Of a stretch of 64,000 nucleotides of DNA, positions 1 through 10,717 are shown piece by piece. The notes below the pieces were generated by a model. The model worked only from the letters and a program-made list of their open reading frames with translations, was not told where the DNA came from and did not search any database. Every line of letters begins with the position of its first letter. Positions within the stretch are counted from its first letter, which is position 1. Source of the stretch: Nocardiopsis sp. FIRDI 009. Lineage in GTDB: Bacteria > Actinomycetota > Actinomycetes > Streptosporangiales > Streptosporangiaceae. The stretch lies in NCBI RefSeq assembly GCF_003386285.1, contig NZ_QPNC01000005.1, positions 1 through 64,000 on the forward strand. Direction: 5' to 3'. A program made the position numbers and the translations under genes.

Positions 1-100
1 GGGTGTCACGCTGGCGCTCCAGCTCGGCGTCGACCGCCGCCGACACCTCCGGGTCCAGCTCGCTGAGGCTCTGGTTGAGCACGGTGTTGTCGGTCGCCAT
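1..100 (-). CDS. glyA: Serine hydroxymethyltransferase, N-terminal fragment (runs off window)
   Basis: Only the first 33 codons are inside the window; the rest lies beyond position 1. The peptide begins MATDNTVLNQSLSELDPEV and continues with an acidic helix ending in ELERQRDT, the typical start of actinobacterial GlyA. GlyA is the PLP enzyme that interconverts serine and glycine with tetrahydrofolate. The ATG lies 7 bases after the gcvH stop, so it is the third gene of a gcvT-gcvH-glyA operon under the glycine riboswitch. The PLP site cannot be seen. The identification rests on the N-terminus and the context. Confidence 0.85.
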   Translation of the reverse strand, partial: MATDNTVLNQSLSELDPEVSAAVDAELERQRDT

Positions 101-107
101 CGGTGGC

Positions 108-488
108 CTACTCCTCATCCTTGGTCAGAGCCTGGTACTCCTCAGCGGAGAGCAGGTCGGAGGGTTCCTCGGAGACCCGTGCCCGGAACAGCCACCCGTC
201 GCCGTAGGGGGCGGAGTTGACCGTCTCCGGTGCGCCCTCGAGGGCCTCGTTGACCTCGACGACCTCACCGTCAACCGGTGAGTAGATGTCGCTGACGGAC
301 TTGGTGGACTCCACCTCGCCGCACGTCTCCCCGGCGGTCACCTCGGTGCCCGCGTCGGGGAGTTCGACGTAGACGATGTCGCCCAGCGACTCGGCGGCGA
401 ACTCCGTGATCCCGACGGTGGCGACACCGTCCTCGATCCGGACCCACTCGTGTTTGGCGGTGTAACCCAGCTCCGTGGGAACGCTCAC
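108..488 (-). CDS. gcvH: Glycine cleavage system H protein
   Basis: A 126-residue lipoyl carrier that shuttles the aminomethyl group between the P, T and L proteins of glycine cleavage. The lipoylation site is Lys63 in the motif ESTKSVSD, followed by the [13 protein letters not shown] hairpin typical of lipoyl domains. Length and full-domain match are normal for the family. It is preceded by gcvT (155-bp gap) and followed 7 bases later by glyA, all leftward. No gcvP is visible in the window. A GGAG-type ribosome site precedes the ATG. Confidence 0.97.
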   Translation of the reverse strand: MSVPTELGYTAKHEWVRIEDGVATVGITEFAAESLGDIVYVELPDAGTEVTAGETCGEVESTKSVSDIYSPVDGEVVEVNEALEGAPETVNSAPYGDGWLFRARVSEEPSDLLSAEEYQALTKDEE

Positions 489-643
489 TTCGACTCTCCT
501 TGGAGATATACCTTCATCCTGCCGTGCGCGCGTACGGCGCCCCGGCCCGGCCTACGCCTGGTCACACCCCGTACGTGCCGGTCCCCGGGTCGGGGATCCC
601 GCCGTGGGGGTGGGTGGGCCCCAGGGGTGCGGGGCCCGGGTTG

Positions 644-1759
644 TCACGACTGCCGCTTGTAGAACGGCAGTTCGACCACGTCGACGTCCTCACCGCGTCC
701 GCGCACGTCCACGGTGAACGTGCCGGCCGTGGTGTCGAGGTCGCCGTCCACGTAGGCCATGGCGATGGGGCGGCCCAGGGTGGGCGAGGGCGCGCCACTG
801 GTGATGGTGCCGACGACGGCGCCGTCGCGCAGCACGTCCTGCCCCCTGCGCAGCGGCCGGCGGCCGCGGGAGACGAGGCCGATGAGGCGGCGTTCGCGGG
901 CGGTGCGCGCGGCCTCCTCCAGGGCGGCGCGGCCGACGAAGTCACCCGGCTTGTCGAACTTGACGACGCGGCCGAGTCCGGCGTCGAAGGGGGTGAGGTC
1001 GGCGGTGAGCTCCTGCCCGTACAGCGGCATCCCGGCTTCCATCCGCAGGGTGTCGCGCGCGGAGAGTCCGGCGGGGACCAGGCCGTGCTCGGCGCCCGCC
1101 GTCATGAGGGCCTTCCACACCTGCGGGGCGCGGTCGGAGGGTCGGACGAAGATCTCGAACCCGTCCTCGCCGGTGTAACCGGTGCGGGCGAGCAGCACGG
1201 GCACCCCGGCCACGGTGTGCTCGTAGCCCGCGTAGTAGCGGATCCCGTCGAGGTCGGCGTCGGTGAGCGGGGCCAGGATGTCCACCGCGCGCGGGCCCTG
1301 GACGGCGATCAGCGCGTACTCGGCGGACTCGTCGGTGACCTCGACGTCGAAGCCCTTGGCCCGTTCGGTGAGGGCGTCGGCGACCACGGTCACGTTGGCC
1401 GCGTTGGCCACGACGAGGTACTCCTCCTCGCCGAGGCGGTAGACGATGAGGTCGTCCAGGACTCCGCCGTCGGCGGCGGTGATCATGGTGTAGCGGGCAC
1501 GACCGACCTTCACCTTGGACAGGTGACCGACCAGGGCGTGGTCGAGGGCCTCGGCGGCCTGCGGCCCGGTCAGGCGGATCTCGCCCATGTGGGAGAGGTC
1601 GAAGAGCCCGGCGGCCTCGCGGACCGCCTTGTGCTCGGCGGTCTCACTGCTGTAGCGCAGGGGCATGAGCCAGCCGGCGAAGTCGACCAGGGTCGCGCCG
1701 GACTGTTCGTGGATCTCACGCAGCGCTGTCGCGCGTGGCGCGGACGCGGGCTCTGACAT
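644..1759 (-). CDS. gcvT: Glycine cleavage system T protein (aminomethyltransferase)
   Basis: A 371-residue T protein that transfers methylene from aminomethyl-lipoyl H protein to tetrahydrofolate and releases ammonia. The family signatures VDFAGWLMPL (about residues 26-35), GLFDLSHMGE (51-60), LDDLIVYR (101-108, with the catalytic Asp) and TGYTGEDGFEIF are visible. The ATG at 1759 was chosen because CTCGGGAG lies just upstream and conservation begins there; the open frame runs further upstream into the riboswitch. First gene of gcvT-gcvH-glyA and directly controlled by the tandem glycine riboswitch. Confidence 0.96.
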   Translation of the reverse strand: MSEPASAPRATALREIHEQSGATLVDFAGWLMPLRYSSETAEHKAVREAAGLFDLSHMGEIRLTGPQAAEALDHALVGHLSKVKVGRARYTMITAADGGVLDDLIVYRLGEEEYLVVANAANVTVVADALTERAKGFDVEVTDESAEYALIAVQGPRAVDILAPLTDADLDGIRYYAGYEHTVAGVPVLLARTGYTGEDGFEIFVRPSDRAPQVWKALMTAGAEHGLVPAGLSARDTLRMEAGMPLYGQELTADLTPFDAGLGRVVKFDKPGDFVGRAALEEAARTARERRLIGLVSRGRRPLRRGQDVLRDGAVVGTITSGAPSPTLGRPIAMAYVDGDLDTTAGTFTVDVRGRGEDVDVVELPFYKRQS

Positions 1760-1810
1760 GGGCACTCCCGAGAGGATGGGCGTCTGTCGTGTGTGGCGTT
1801 GCCATCCTCC

Positions 1811-2003
1811 CCCTCTGTCATCTGTGCCTGAGAGCTTCACCGCGCCCTCGGCGTGGCTTGCACCTTCGGCGAGGGACGCGTGTCCCTGCTTTCCAGAGTG
1901 GTCTCGCCCGTACGGTCCACTGTGCCTGAGAGGTTGTCATCGGGGAGGGATTGCTCCTTCGGCGGCCCACATTGGCTACGCGGGCGCTCTCCCGTACGGG
2001 GTC
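1811..2003 (-). promoter_or_regulatory. Tandem glycine riboswitch upstream of gcvT
   Basis: Read on the minus strand, the leader contains two copies of the glycine aptamer. Each has a GGGAGAG/GGGCGAGA start, a GCCGAAGG-GCAA internal element and a CTCTCAGGCA closing element. The first aptamer covers about 2003-1922 and the second about 1917-1813, joined by a very short linker as in cooperative tandem glycine riboswitches. It lies about 50 bases upstream of the gcvT start. Glycine riboswitches normally turn on gcv operons when glycine is abundant. No clear terminator stem was seen between aptamer 2 and gcvT, so translational control is possible. Confidence 0.93.
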
Positions 2004-2153
2004 AGCAACACGATCAGCCTAGCAGTGGCCGCTCCCGGCGCCCAAGGGTGGCCGAGGTCCCACGGCGGCACGCGGGCGAAACCGCCCTACGGCGGGGGCG
2101 CAGCCGTTAGCTTGGGTGCGGTGGAACGGGAACCGACGCGTGAGGAGGCGCGC

Positions 2154-3083
2154 ATGGGGGCCGACATCAGGTGGGGGAGACGGACCGCGGTTCCGAGGCG
2201 CCGGGCGGTGCTGGCGGTCGCGGCGGGCGCGGTGACCGTTCTGCTGGGGGCCGCGTGCGCCACCCCGGTCCCGGAGACCGCCGGCCACGTCAGCGGCGAC
2301 GCGCGGCCGGTCGACCGGGCGGGTGGCGACGTCCCGTCGGTGGAGCGTGCGGACCTGGAACGGGTCTTCGAGGAGGCGGGGGTGGCGGGCACCTTCGTCC
2401 TCTACGACACGCAGGAGCGGTCGGCGACCGTCGTCGACCCGCGGGAGGCCCACCGCCGCAGTGTGCCCGCGTCCACCTTCAAGCTGGTCAACTCGGTGAT
2501 CGCGTTGCAGACGGGCGCGGTCGCCGACGTCGACGAGGTCGTCCCCCACGGCGGTGAGCCGCAGCCGGTCCCCGAGTGGGAGCGGGACATGAGCATGCGC
2601 GAGGCCCTGCCCGCGTCCAACGTCCCCGTCTACCAGGAGATCGCGCGCCGGGTCGGCCACGACCGGATGGCGACCTGGGTGGACCGGTTCGACTACGGCA
2701 ACCGCGATATCGGCGGGGCGGAGGCGGTGGACCGGTTCTGGCTGGAGGGGCCGCTGGAGGTCACCCCCATGGAGCAGACCGTGTTCCTGGCGAGCCTGGC
2801 TCGGGCGGAGCTGCCGGTGGAGGAGCGGCACCAGCGCGCGGTGCGCGAGATCGCGATGGTCGACGAGATCGGTGACCACTCCCTGTTCGCCAAGACCGGA
2901 TGGGGCGGGACCGTGGACCCGTCACCGGGCTGGTGGGTCGGCTGGGTCGAGCACGGGGACGATGTGCGCACCTTCGCCCTGCGGATGGACATCGAGGACG
3001 AATCCCAGCTGGAGCTGCGTGAGCGGCTCGGCCGGGAGCTTCTGGTCGAACTCGGCGCGCTGCCGCCGGAGGCCGCCGCCTGA
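2154..3083 (+). CDS. Class D (OXA-type) beta-lactamase, exported
   Basis: A 309-residue serine hydrolase. All class D signatures are present: Ser107-Thr-Phe-Lys110 (STFK, nucleophile and carboxylated Lys), Ser155-Asn-Val157, Tyr181-Gly-Asn183 and Lys247-Thr-Gly249, plus a WLEGPL motif. The N-terminus has arginine pairs, a hydrophobic stretch (about residues 18-32) and Cys35 after LLGAA, so export as a Tat substrate or lipoprotein is likely, although the lipobox is not canonical. GAGGAGG precedes the ATG. The gene is alone, with no BlaR/BlaI neighbours. Such chromosomal enzymes in soil actinomycetes may act on beta-lactams, but substrate range cannot be read from sequence. Confidence 0.92.
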   Translation: MGADIRWGRRTAVPRRRAVLAVAAGAVTVLLGAACATPVPETAGHVSGDARPVDRAGGDVPSVERADLERVFEEAGVAGTFVLYDTQERSATVVDPREAHRRSVPASTFKLVNSVIALQTGAVADVDEVVPHGGEPQPVPEWERDMSMREALPASNVPVYQEIARRVGHDRMATWVDRFDYGNRDIGGAEAVDRFWLEGPLEVTPMEQTVFLASLARAELPVEERHQRAVREIAMVDEIGDHSLFAKTGWGGTVDPSPGWWVGWVEHGDDVRTFALRMDIEDESQLELRERLGRELLVELGALPPEAAA

Positions 3084-3118
3084 CGTGTCCGACGGCGGCC
3101 CCGTGCCGGAGAGCGGAC

Positions 3119-4180
3119 TCACACGGCGGTCTTGCGGCGCTGGCGCACGGCCTCGGCCAGCTCGGACAGCACGTGCTCGGTGGTCTCCCAGCCCATGCAC
3201 TTGTCGGTGATCGACTGACCGTAGGTCAGCGCGGCCGGGTCACCCAGCTTCTGGGCGCCCTCCACGATGAAGCTCTCCAACATGACGCCGATGATGCCGG
3301 TCTGCCCCCCGGCGACCTGCTCGGCGATGGCGGAGGCGACACCGGGCTGGCGGGTGTGGTCCTTGCCGCTGTTGGCGTGGCTGGCGTCGATCATCAGTCG
3401 GCGCGGCAGGCCCGCCCGGCCGATGACGTCGAGCGCGGCCTCGACCGGCTCGGCGGCGAAGTTGGGGCCGCTCCGCCCGCCGCGCAGGATGACGTGGCAG
3501 TCGGGGTTGCCGTTGGTGACCACGACCGAGCCGGCGCCGGTCGGGTCGACGCCGAAGAACGTGTGTGAGGCGGCGGCCGCGCCGACGGCGTCCACCGCGA
3601 CCTGGACGTCGCCGTCGGTGCCGTTCTTGAAGCCGACCGGGGTGCTCAGTCCGCTGCTCAGCTGGCGGTGCACCTGGCTCTCGGTCGTGCGGGCGCCGAT
3701 CGCGCCCCAGGTCACGGCGTCGGCGATGTACTGCGGTGTGATCGGGTCGAGGAACTCGGTGCCCGCGGGCAGCCCCAGCGAGTTGATGTCCAGCAGGAGC
3801 TGACGGGCGGTGCGCAGGCCGTGGTGGACGTCGTAGGTGTCGTTCAGGTGGGGGTCGTTGATCAGGCCCTTCCACCCCACGGTGGTGCGCGGCTTCTCGA
3901 AGTACACCCGCATGACCACGCACAGGTCGTCGCGCAGCGAGGGCACGAGTCCGACCAGGCGCCGGGCGTAGTCCATCGCCGACTCGGGGTCGTGGACCGA
4001 GCAGGGTCCCACGACCACCAGCAGACGGTCGTCCTCCCCGTCGAGCACGCGCTTGACCTCGGCGCGCGCCTCCTCGACCAGGGAGTTGCGCTCGTGGCCC
4101 AGCGGCAGTTCCCTGAGCAGGTCCCCGGGGGCGATGAGTGGCTGGTAACTCGCCACCCGTGTGTCGTTGGTGCTCGGCAT
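3119..4180 (-). CDS. Class I 3-deoxy-7-phosphoheptulonate (DAHP) synthase
   Basis: A 353-residue enzyme for the first step of aromatic amino-acid synthesis, condensing PEP and erythrose 4-phosphate. It belongs to the E. coli AroF/AroG/AroH class: GPCSVHD (58-64, Cys60 as metal ligand), KPRTTVGWKG (96-105), GARTTESQ, GFKNGTDG, LRGG and DASHANS are present. GAGGGGAACACG precedes the ATG at 4180; the open frame extends upstream but conservation does not. Many actinomycetes use the class II enzyme for housekeeping, so this may be an additional isozyme. It is convergent with the beta-lactamase gene. Confidence 0.95.
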   Translation of the reverse strand: MPSTNDTRVASYQPLIAPGDLLRELPLGHERNSLVEEARAEVKRVLDGEDDRLLVVVGPCSVHDPESAMDYARRLVGLVPSLRDDLCVVMRVYFEKPRTTVGWKGLINDPHLNDTYDVHHGLRTARQLLLDINSLGLPAGTEFLDPITPQYIADAVTWGAIGARTTESQVHRQLSSGLSTPVGFKNGTDGDVQVAVDAVGAAAASHTFFGVDPTGAGSVVVTNGNPDCHVILRGGRSGPNFAAEPVEAALDVIGRAGLPRRLMIDASHANSGKDHTRQPGVASAIAEQVAGGQTGIIGVMLESFIVEGAQKLGDPAALTYGQSITDKCMGWETTEHVLSELAEAVRQRRKTAV

Positions 4181-4307
4181 CGTGTTCCCCTCGGTCCCTC
4201 GGTCGGTGCTGGCTTCGCCGCGACTGACAGTAGCGCGGCCCGGGCCCGGTCGGACGCGCTCGCACGGGGTTCCGGCGTCGATCACGGGATGGGAAACACC
4301 ACACGGG

Positions 4308-4332
4308 TGAGACACGAAAAGGTGGTGTCTCA
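4308..4332 (-). promoter_or_regulatory. Inverted repeat in the DAHP synthase leader
   Basis: Perfect 8-bp arms TGAGACAC and GTGTCTCA are separated by 9 bases, about 130 bp upstream of the DAHP synthase start and just after the acyl-CoA synthetase stop. It could be an operator or an RNA stem in the leader. A short open frame (MRHHLFVSHP...) overlaps it in phase with the downstream gene but carries no run of aromatic codons, so classic attenuation is not supported. Confidence 0.4.
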
Positions 4333-4380
4333 TGATGTGGGACGGTAATTCCTGGTCCATTCCGTTCCGGGGGTCGGAGA

Positions 4381-6099
4381 TCAGTCCTTCAGCCCCGGAA
4401 GGTCCTCTTCCCAGAACTCGCGCGGGTTGCGCTGGCCGTCGGTGACCGTGCCGCGCTCGGCTTCGGCCTGCCGCAGTTGTACACGTCGGATCTTACCCGA
4501 GACGGTCTTCGGCAGATCGGTGAACTCCAGGCGACGCACCCTCTTGTAGGGGGAGAGGCGCTCGCGGGCGTAGGTCAGGATGGCGCGGGCGGTGTCCGCG
4601 TCCGGTGGTACGCCCTCGGCCAGGGTGACGTAGGCCTTGGCCACCGACAGACGCAGCGGGTCGGGGGAGGGGACGACCGCCGCCTCGGCGACGAATTCGT
4701 GTTCGACGAGCACGCTTTCGAGTTCAAATGGTGAGATGCGGTAATCCGACGCCTTGAACACATCGTCGATCCGGCCGATATAGGTAATGTAGCCGCGGGT
4801 GTCCCGGGTGGCGAGGTCACCGGTGTGGTAGAGGCCGAGCCGGGTCACGTCGCGGGTCAGGTCGGTGCCGTCGGCGTACCCCGTCATCACCCCCACCGGA
4901 TCCCCGGACAGGTCGACGCAGATCTCTCCGGTCTCGGCCCTCTCGTCGGTGGTGGGGTCGGCGAGCACGATGTCGTATCCGGGCAGCGGGCGGCCCATCG
5001 ACCCCGGTACGACGGACTGCCCCGGAGCGTTGCCGACGAGCATGGTCGTCTCCGTCTGCCCGAACCCGTCGCGGACGGTGATCCCCCAGGCGTCACGCAC
5101 CCTGTCGACCACCTCCGGGTTGAGCGGCTCGCCCGCGGCGACCGCCTCGCGCAGCCGTACGCGCCAGGAGGCCAGGTCGGTCTGGATGAGCATGCGCCAC
5201 ACCGTGGGCGGCGCGCACATGGTGGTCACGCCGCAGCGGACGACCTGGTCCAGCAGCCGCTCGGCGTCGAACCGGTCCTGGTTCACCACCAGGACGGTCG
5301 CCTCGGCGTTCCACGGGGCGAACACGCTGCTGTAGGCGTGCTTGCCCCAGCCGGGCGAGGAGATGTTCAGGTGGATGTCGGCGGGCTGGACGCCGAGCCA
5401 GTACATCGTCGACAGGTGACCGACCGGGTAGGAGCGCTGCGAGTGGGAGACCAGTTTGGGCCGGGAGGTCGTGCCGGAGGTGAAGTACAGCAGCAGGGGG
5501 TCGTCGGCTCCGGTGGGGTGCGGCGGCGTGAAGTCCAGGGCGGCGTGCTCGGAGTCGGGGTAGCTCAGCCAGCCGTCCATGTACCCGACGCAGATACGCG
5601 TCCAGTGGCCGCGCAGGTGCGCGAACTTCTCGGTGTCGGTGGGGGAGCACACCACGTGCGCGACGTCGCCCCGGTCCAGCCGGTCCACGAGGTCGCTCTC
5701 GGTGAGCATGGGGGCGGTCGGGCAGACGACGGCGCCGAGTTTGATCGCCGCGAGCGTGGTCTCCCACAGCTCGACCTGGTTGCCGAGCATGAGCATGATC
5801 CGGTCACCCGGGTGCACCCCCTGGCCGATCAGCCAGTTGGCCACCTGGTTGGAGCGTTCGGACAGGTGCCGGTAGGTGTACCTGGCCTCGCTCCCGTCCT
5901 CCTCGACGATCCACAGCGCGGTGCGGTCGGGGACGGCCTCGGCCAGCGCGTCGAAGTAGTCCAGGGCCCAGTTGAACCGCTCGGACCGGGGCCAGCTGAA
6001 CTCCCGGTGCGCTCTGGGCTGGTCCTCGCGGTACCGGAGCAGCAGGTCACGGGCGGCCCGGAACTCCGCCGCCCCCGCGGCGGCCCTCTCTTTCGACAT
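4381..6099 (-). CDS. Medium-chain-type acyl-CoA synthetase / AMP-dependent ligase
   Basis: A 572-residue ANL-superfamily enzyme that activates a carboxylic acid through an acyl-AMP and transfers it to CoA. The P-loop YFTSGTTSRPKL is at 205-216, the A5 motif DGFGQTET at 344-351, YHTGDLA at 424-430, and PKTVSGKIRR (530-539, catalytic Lys536) closes the C-terminal domain. Overall architecture resembles ACSM-like medium-chain synthetases, but the acid is not predictable. GGAGGTCGCCGACG precedes the ATG. It lies upstream of the DAHP synthase gene, separated by 200 bp with an inverted repeat, so the two are probably separate transcription units. Confidence 0.9.
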   Translation of the reverse strand: MSKERAAAGAAEFRAARDLLLRYREDQPRAHREFSWPRSERFNWALDYFDALAEAVPDRTALWIVEEDGSEARYTYRHLSERSNQVANWLIGQGVHPGDRIMLMLGNQVELWETTLAAIKLGAVVCPTAPMLTESDLVDRLDRGDVAHVVCSPTDTEKFAHLRGHWTRICVGYMDGWLSYPDSEHAALDFTPPHPTGADDPLLLYFTSGTTSRPKLVSHSQRSYPVGHLSTMYWLGVQPADIHLNISSPGWGKHAYSSVFAPWNAEATVLVVNQDRFDAERLLDQVVRCGVTTMCAPPTVWRMLIQTDLASWRVRLREAVAAGEPLNPEVVDRVRDAWGITVRDGFGQTETTMLVGNAPGQSVVPGSMGRPLPGYDIVLADPTTDERAETGEICVDLSGDPVGVMTGYADGTDLTRDVTRLGLYHTGDLATRDTRGYITYIGRIDDVFKASDYRISPFELESVLVEHEFVAEAAVVPSPDPLRLSVAKAYVTLAEGVPPDADTARAILTYARERLSPYKRVRRLEFTDLPKTVSGKIRRVQLRQAEAERGTVTDGQRNPREFWEEDLPGLKD

Positions 6100-6238
6100 C
6101 GTCGGCGACCTCCGGTTCGGGAACCACGGACCGGGGCGGGCCCGTCCGCGTGCTCGGCCCGCGTGGGGCGCTGGGAACGCTGTGCCCAGCAGGTCCTACC
6201 CGGTAAGCCCGCGGGCGACGCCTGCGGGCAGCGCGCCG

Positions 6239-6251
6239 TACCATGGGCCGC
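6239..6251 (+). promoter_or_regulatory. Candidate leaderless promoter (-10 TACCAT)
   Basis: TACCAT (6239-6244) is followed by 7 bases and then the ATG at 6252. A -10 element of form TAnnnT at this distance places the transcription start at or next to the start codon. There is no Shine-Dalgarno sequence. The in-frame ATG at 6243 would fall inside the -10 element, which is why 6252 was preferred. Confidence 0.55.
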
Positions 6252-8227
<1,976 letters not shown>

Positions 8228-8276
8228 CGGACCGGCCGGAGACCGGGGGTTCACCTCCCGGCCCCGGCCGCGGCCG

Positions 8277-10334
8277 TCAGTACCGGGCGTCGGCGGTGCA
8301 GTCCGCCTCCAGGAGGTCGACGGAGTTGAACATGCCCAGCTCCGCCAACTGCTGGCGCCCCTGACGGCGGGACAGGTTCCATGAGGCGAAGCCCCTGCCC
8401 TCGGGGGCCTCCAGCCGGTCCCGGAGCCCCAGCAGGGCGCAGTCCCGGTCGTCGCCCGCCAACTCCATGAGCCCGGGGACCGCGTCGGCGGACAGGTCCC
8501 CCAGGTACTCGGTGTCCACGGTGGCCAGGTCGAGGTCCTGGTGGCTCTCGGCGATGCGCAGGTCCGGGTTCCCGTAGGCGAACACGGTCAGCGCGACCGC
8601 GGAGAGGGCGACGGTGGCGCGCGGGAGCCAGGCGGTGGAGCGGCCGAGCGTGTTGGCCAGACCCGCCACCATGACCAGGACGAACACGGCGCCGCTCCAC
8701 AGGATCCATGCCTCGGCGCTGGCCCGCATGCGCGTCAGTCCGAAGGTGTCGATGTAGAGCTGGAGCCGCATCATCGCCGAGACGAGGATGACGAGAGTGA
8801 GCAGGCACAGCAGACCGAGCAGGGCGTTGCGCACGGTGCGGGCGGTCGCCTCGCGGGCCGGGACCACCGCCGTGACCAGGGCGATGACGCCCAGGACCAG
8901 GAAGCTGACCACGACGAGCTGGAAGAACCCCTGCCGTGCGTACTCGGCGTAGACGAGTCCGGTGACCGACTGGACGTAGTCGTCGCCGCCGAACATCACC
9001 GCTCCCTGGACCACGACGAACGCCGTGAACAGCGCGATGAGGGAGCCGAGCGGGATGCTCCACACCCAGGTCGGCCAAGTGGGGCCGGAGGAGGCGGTGG
9101 TCGCCTCCGGAGGCGCGACCGGTACGTAACGCGGCGTGGGGCGCCGCCGGGCGGCCAGGACGGCCGACCCCGTGAACAGGACGGCCAGGGCGGCGCCGAA
9201 CAGGTCGGAGACGACCGTTCCGAGGTTCACGTTCTCGAACGGGCGGGCCAGGTAGCTGGCGAACACGGGGTCGGCGAAGGAGAAGAGCACGCCGAAGACG
9301 GTCAGCAGCACGGCGGTGACGGCCGTGGTGAGCACGGCGGGACCCACGAGCCCCCGGCCGCGGCCGGAGCGCAGGGGGCCGAGCAGGAAGCGCGGGCTCG
9401 CCGGGAGGTGCCGGAGCAGTGCCAGGCTCCCGGCGACCACGCCGACGGGGCCGCGCCGTGCGGCCGGGCTGTGGAGGGCGAAGGCCAGCGAGGCCAGGAG
9501 GAAGGCGCCGGTCAGGGTCCAGGCGAGGACCCAGCCCGCGTCGCGGAGGGCGGCGGTGGCCAGCAGGACGGCGGCGAGCACGCCGAAGACCGCCGACCAG
9601 GCGCGGCCGTGGCGTTCGGGTTCCGGATCGGGGACCGGCACCAGCACGGGTTGGGGGGCCGGGGCGGCCGCCCGGTGGGGAGGTCGCCCCGGGTGCGGCG
9701 GCCAGGGGGTGTGTTCCCGCCCGGAGCCGTGCGTCTGGGGGTGGTGCGGCGGGTTCGTTCGGCCGTCCTCGTCGGCCGTGTCGGGCGCACCGGCCGTCCG
9801 GGGACCCTCGGTCTCCTCGGTCCCCGTGCCCGTGTGCTCCGGGGATCCGATGGGCGCCCGCGCTTCGGGGTCGTCGTGGCGGGCGGGCTCCGGCCCCCTC
9901 CGTGGCCCGTCGGTCCGGCCCCCCTCGGGGGCGGCGGTCGCGTCCGGCTCCGCGGCCTGTCGGGAGCTGTCCTGTTCACGCTCCTCCCGGGGCTCGGCGG
10001 CCCCGTTCGGGTCCCCGGACGCCTCCGTCTCCTCCGGTCCGCTCTCCGTGACGGCGGGCCGCGCCGTGAGGGCGGCCAGCGCCGTCAGCCCCGCCACCAC
10101 ACCGGTGATGACCAGCCCGATCCCCGGGCGGTTCAGCGTGGCCAACAGCGCGGCGACGACACCGACCGCCAGTACCGCGAAGGGCAGCCAGCCCGGTGCC
10201 CGGGGCAGCGGGGGCCTCGGTCTGAGGTAGGGCGGATGGACGCTCGGACCGTAGGGCGGGTACTCCGACGGCGGTGTCCCCGGGGGGTGGGGTCCCGGCC
10301 GTTGTTCTTCTGCCGTGTCCTTGTGCGCGGTCAC
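8277..10334 (-). CDS. Large multi-pass membrane protein of the DUF4153/DUF4173 type
   Basis: About 685 residues. After a short Pro-rich N-terminus come two membrane segments, then a roughly 120-residue hydrophilic Glu/Pro/Arg-rich linker. The C-terminal half has many transmembrane helices and the signature YAEYARQGFFQLVVV...MRLQLYIDTFGLTRMRASA seen in DUF4153/DUF4173 proteins. The GTG start at 10334 is supported by GAGGAGAGGAG. The family is of unknown function, sometimes linked to envelope processes. The C-terminal extracytoplasmic tail (VDTEYLGDLSADAVPGLMEL...) contains several cysteines. Stands alone. Confidence 0.8.
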   Translation of the reverse strand: MTAHKDTAEEQRPGPHPPGTPPSEYPPYGPSVHPPYLRPRPPLPRAPGWLPFAVLAVGVVAALLATLNRPGIGLVITGVVAGLTALAALTARPAVTESGPEETEASGDPNGAAEPREEREQDSSRQAAEPDATAAPEGGRTDGPRRGPEPARHDDPEARAPIGSPEHTGTGTEETEGPRTAGAPDTADEDGRTNPPHHPQTHGSGREHTPWPPHPGRPPHRAAAPAPQPVLVPVPDPEPERHGRAWSAVFGVLAAVLLATAALRDAGWVLAWTLTGAFLLASLAFALHSPAARRGPVGVVAGSLALLRHLPASPRFLLGPLRSGRGRGLVGPAVLTTAVTAVLLTVFGVLFSFADPVFASYLARPFENVNLGTVVSDLFGAALAVLFTGSAVLAARRRPTPRYVPVAPPEATTASSGPTWPTWVWSIPLGSLIALFTAFVVVQGAVMFGGDDYVQSVTGLVYAEYARQGFFQLVVVSFLVLGVIALVTAVVPAREATARTVRNALLGLLCLLTLVILVSAMMRLQLYIDTFGLTRMRASAEAWILWSGAVFVLVMVAGLANTLGRSTAWLPRATVALSAVALTVFAYGNPDLRIAESHQDLDLATVDTEYLGDLSADAVPGLMELAGDDRDCALLGLRDRLEAPEGRGFASWNLSRRQGRQQLAELGMFNSVDLLEADCTADARY

Positions 10335-10525
10335 CGTGCTCCTCTCCTCGGAACGGGGCTCGGCGGCCTCGTTGGGATCGTCGGAGGTAGGACCACGGAG
10401 GCGGCGGGAAGGTTCACACGACACACCGCAGGAGCCCTCCGCGAGGGGCCGCGGGACCCGTGGGCCGGGGCACGGAGCGGCACTAGAGTCGAGGCACCCG
10501 CAATCCGCGTGAGGAAGGGACAGCC

Positions 10526-10717
10526 ATGCGAGTCGAGGTCGACTTCGACCAGTGCGAGAGCAACGCCCTGTGCGTGGGGGCGGCCCCCGAGGTCTTCGAG
10601 GTACGCGACGACGACTACCTCTACCTGCTGGCCGAGGAGCCGTCCGCCGACCTGCACGAGAAGGTGCGTGAGGCCGCGCGCCTGTGCCCCAAGCAGGCCA
10701 TCACCGTGAAGGAGTAG
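10526..10717 (+). CDS. Small [3Fe-4S]-type ferredoxin
   Basis: A 63-residue ferredoxin with three cysteines, Cys10, Cys16 and Cys54 (the last followed by Pro). The spacing CX5C...CP with only three ligands matches the [3Fe-4S] ferredoxins that serve cytochrome P450s in actinomycetes. GGAAGGGACAGCC precedes the ATG, and TAGAGT near 10485 is a plausible -10. Its last 17 bases overlap the convergent end of a ferredoxin-reductase gene. No P450 gene occurs in the window, so the partner is elsewhere. Confidence 0.9.
   Translation: MRVEVDFDQCESNALCVGAAPEVFEVRDDDYLYLLAEEPSADLHEKVREAARLCPKQAITVKE

Noticed and set aside
500-1756. Long rightward open frame opposite gcvT
   Set aside because: GC-rich antisense shadow; composition and frame relation to gcvT explain it, with no family similarity or ribosome site.
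8541-10709. 722-residue rightward open frame opposite the DUF4153-type gene
   Set aside because: Gly/Arg/Glu-rich antisense reading of the true gene; includes the ferredoxin region only in another frame.
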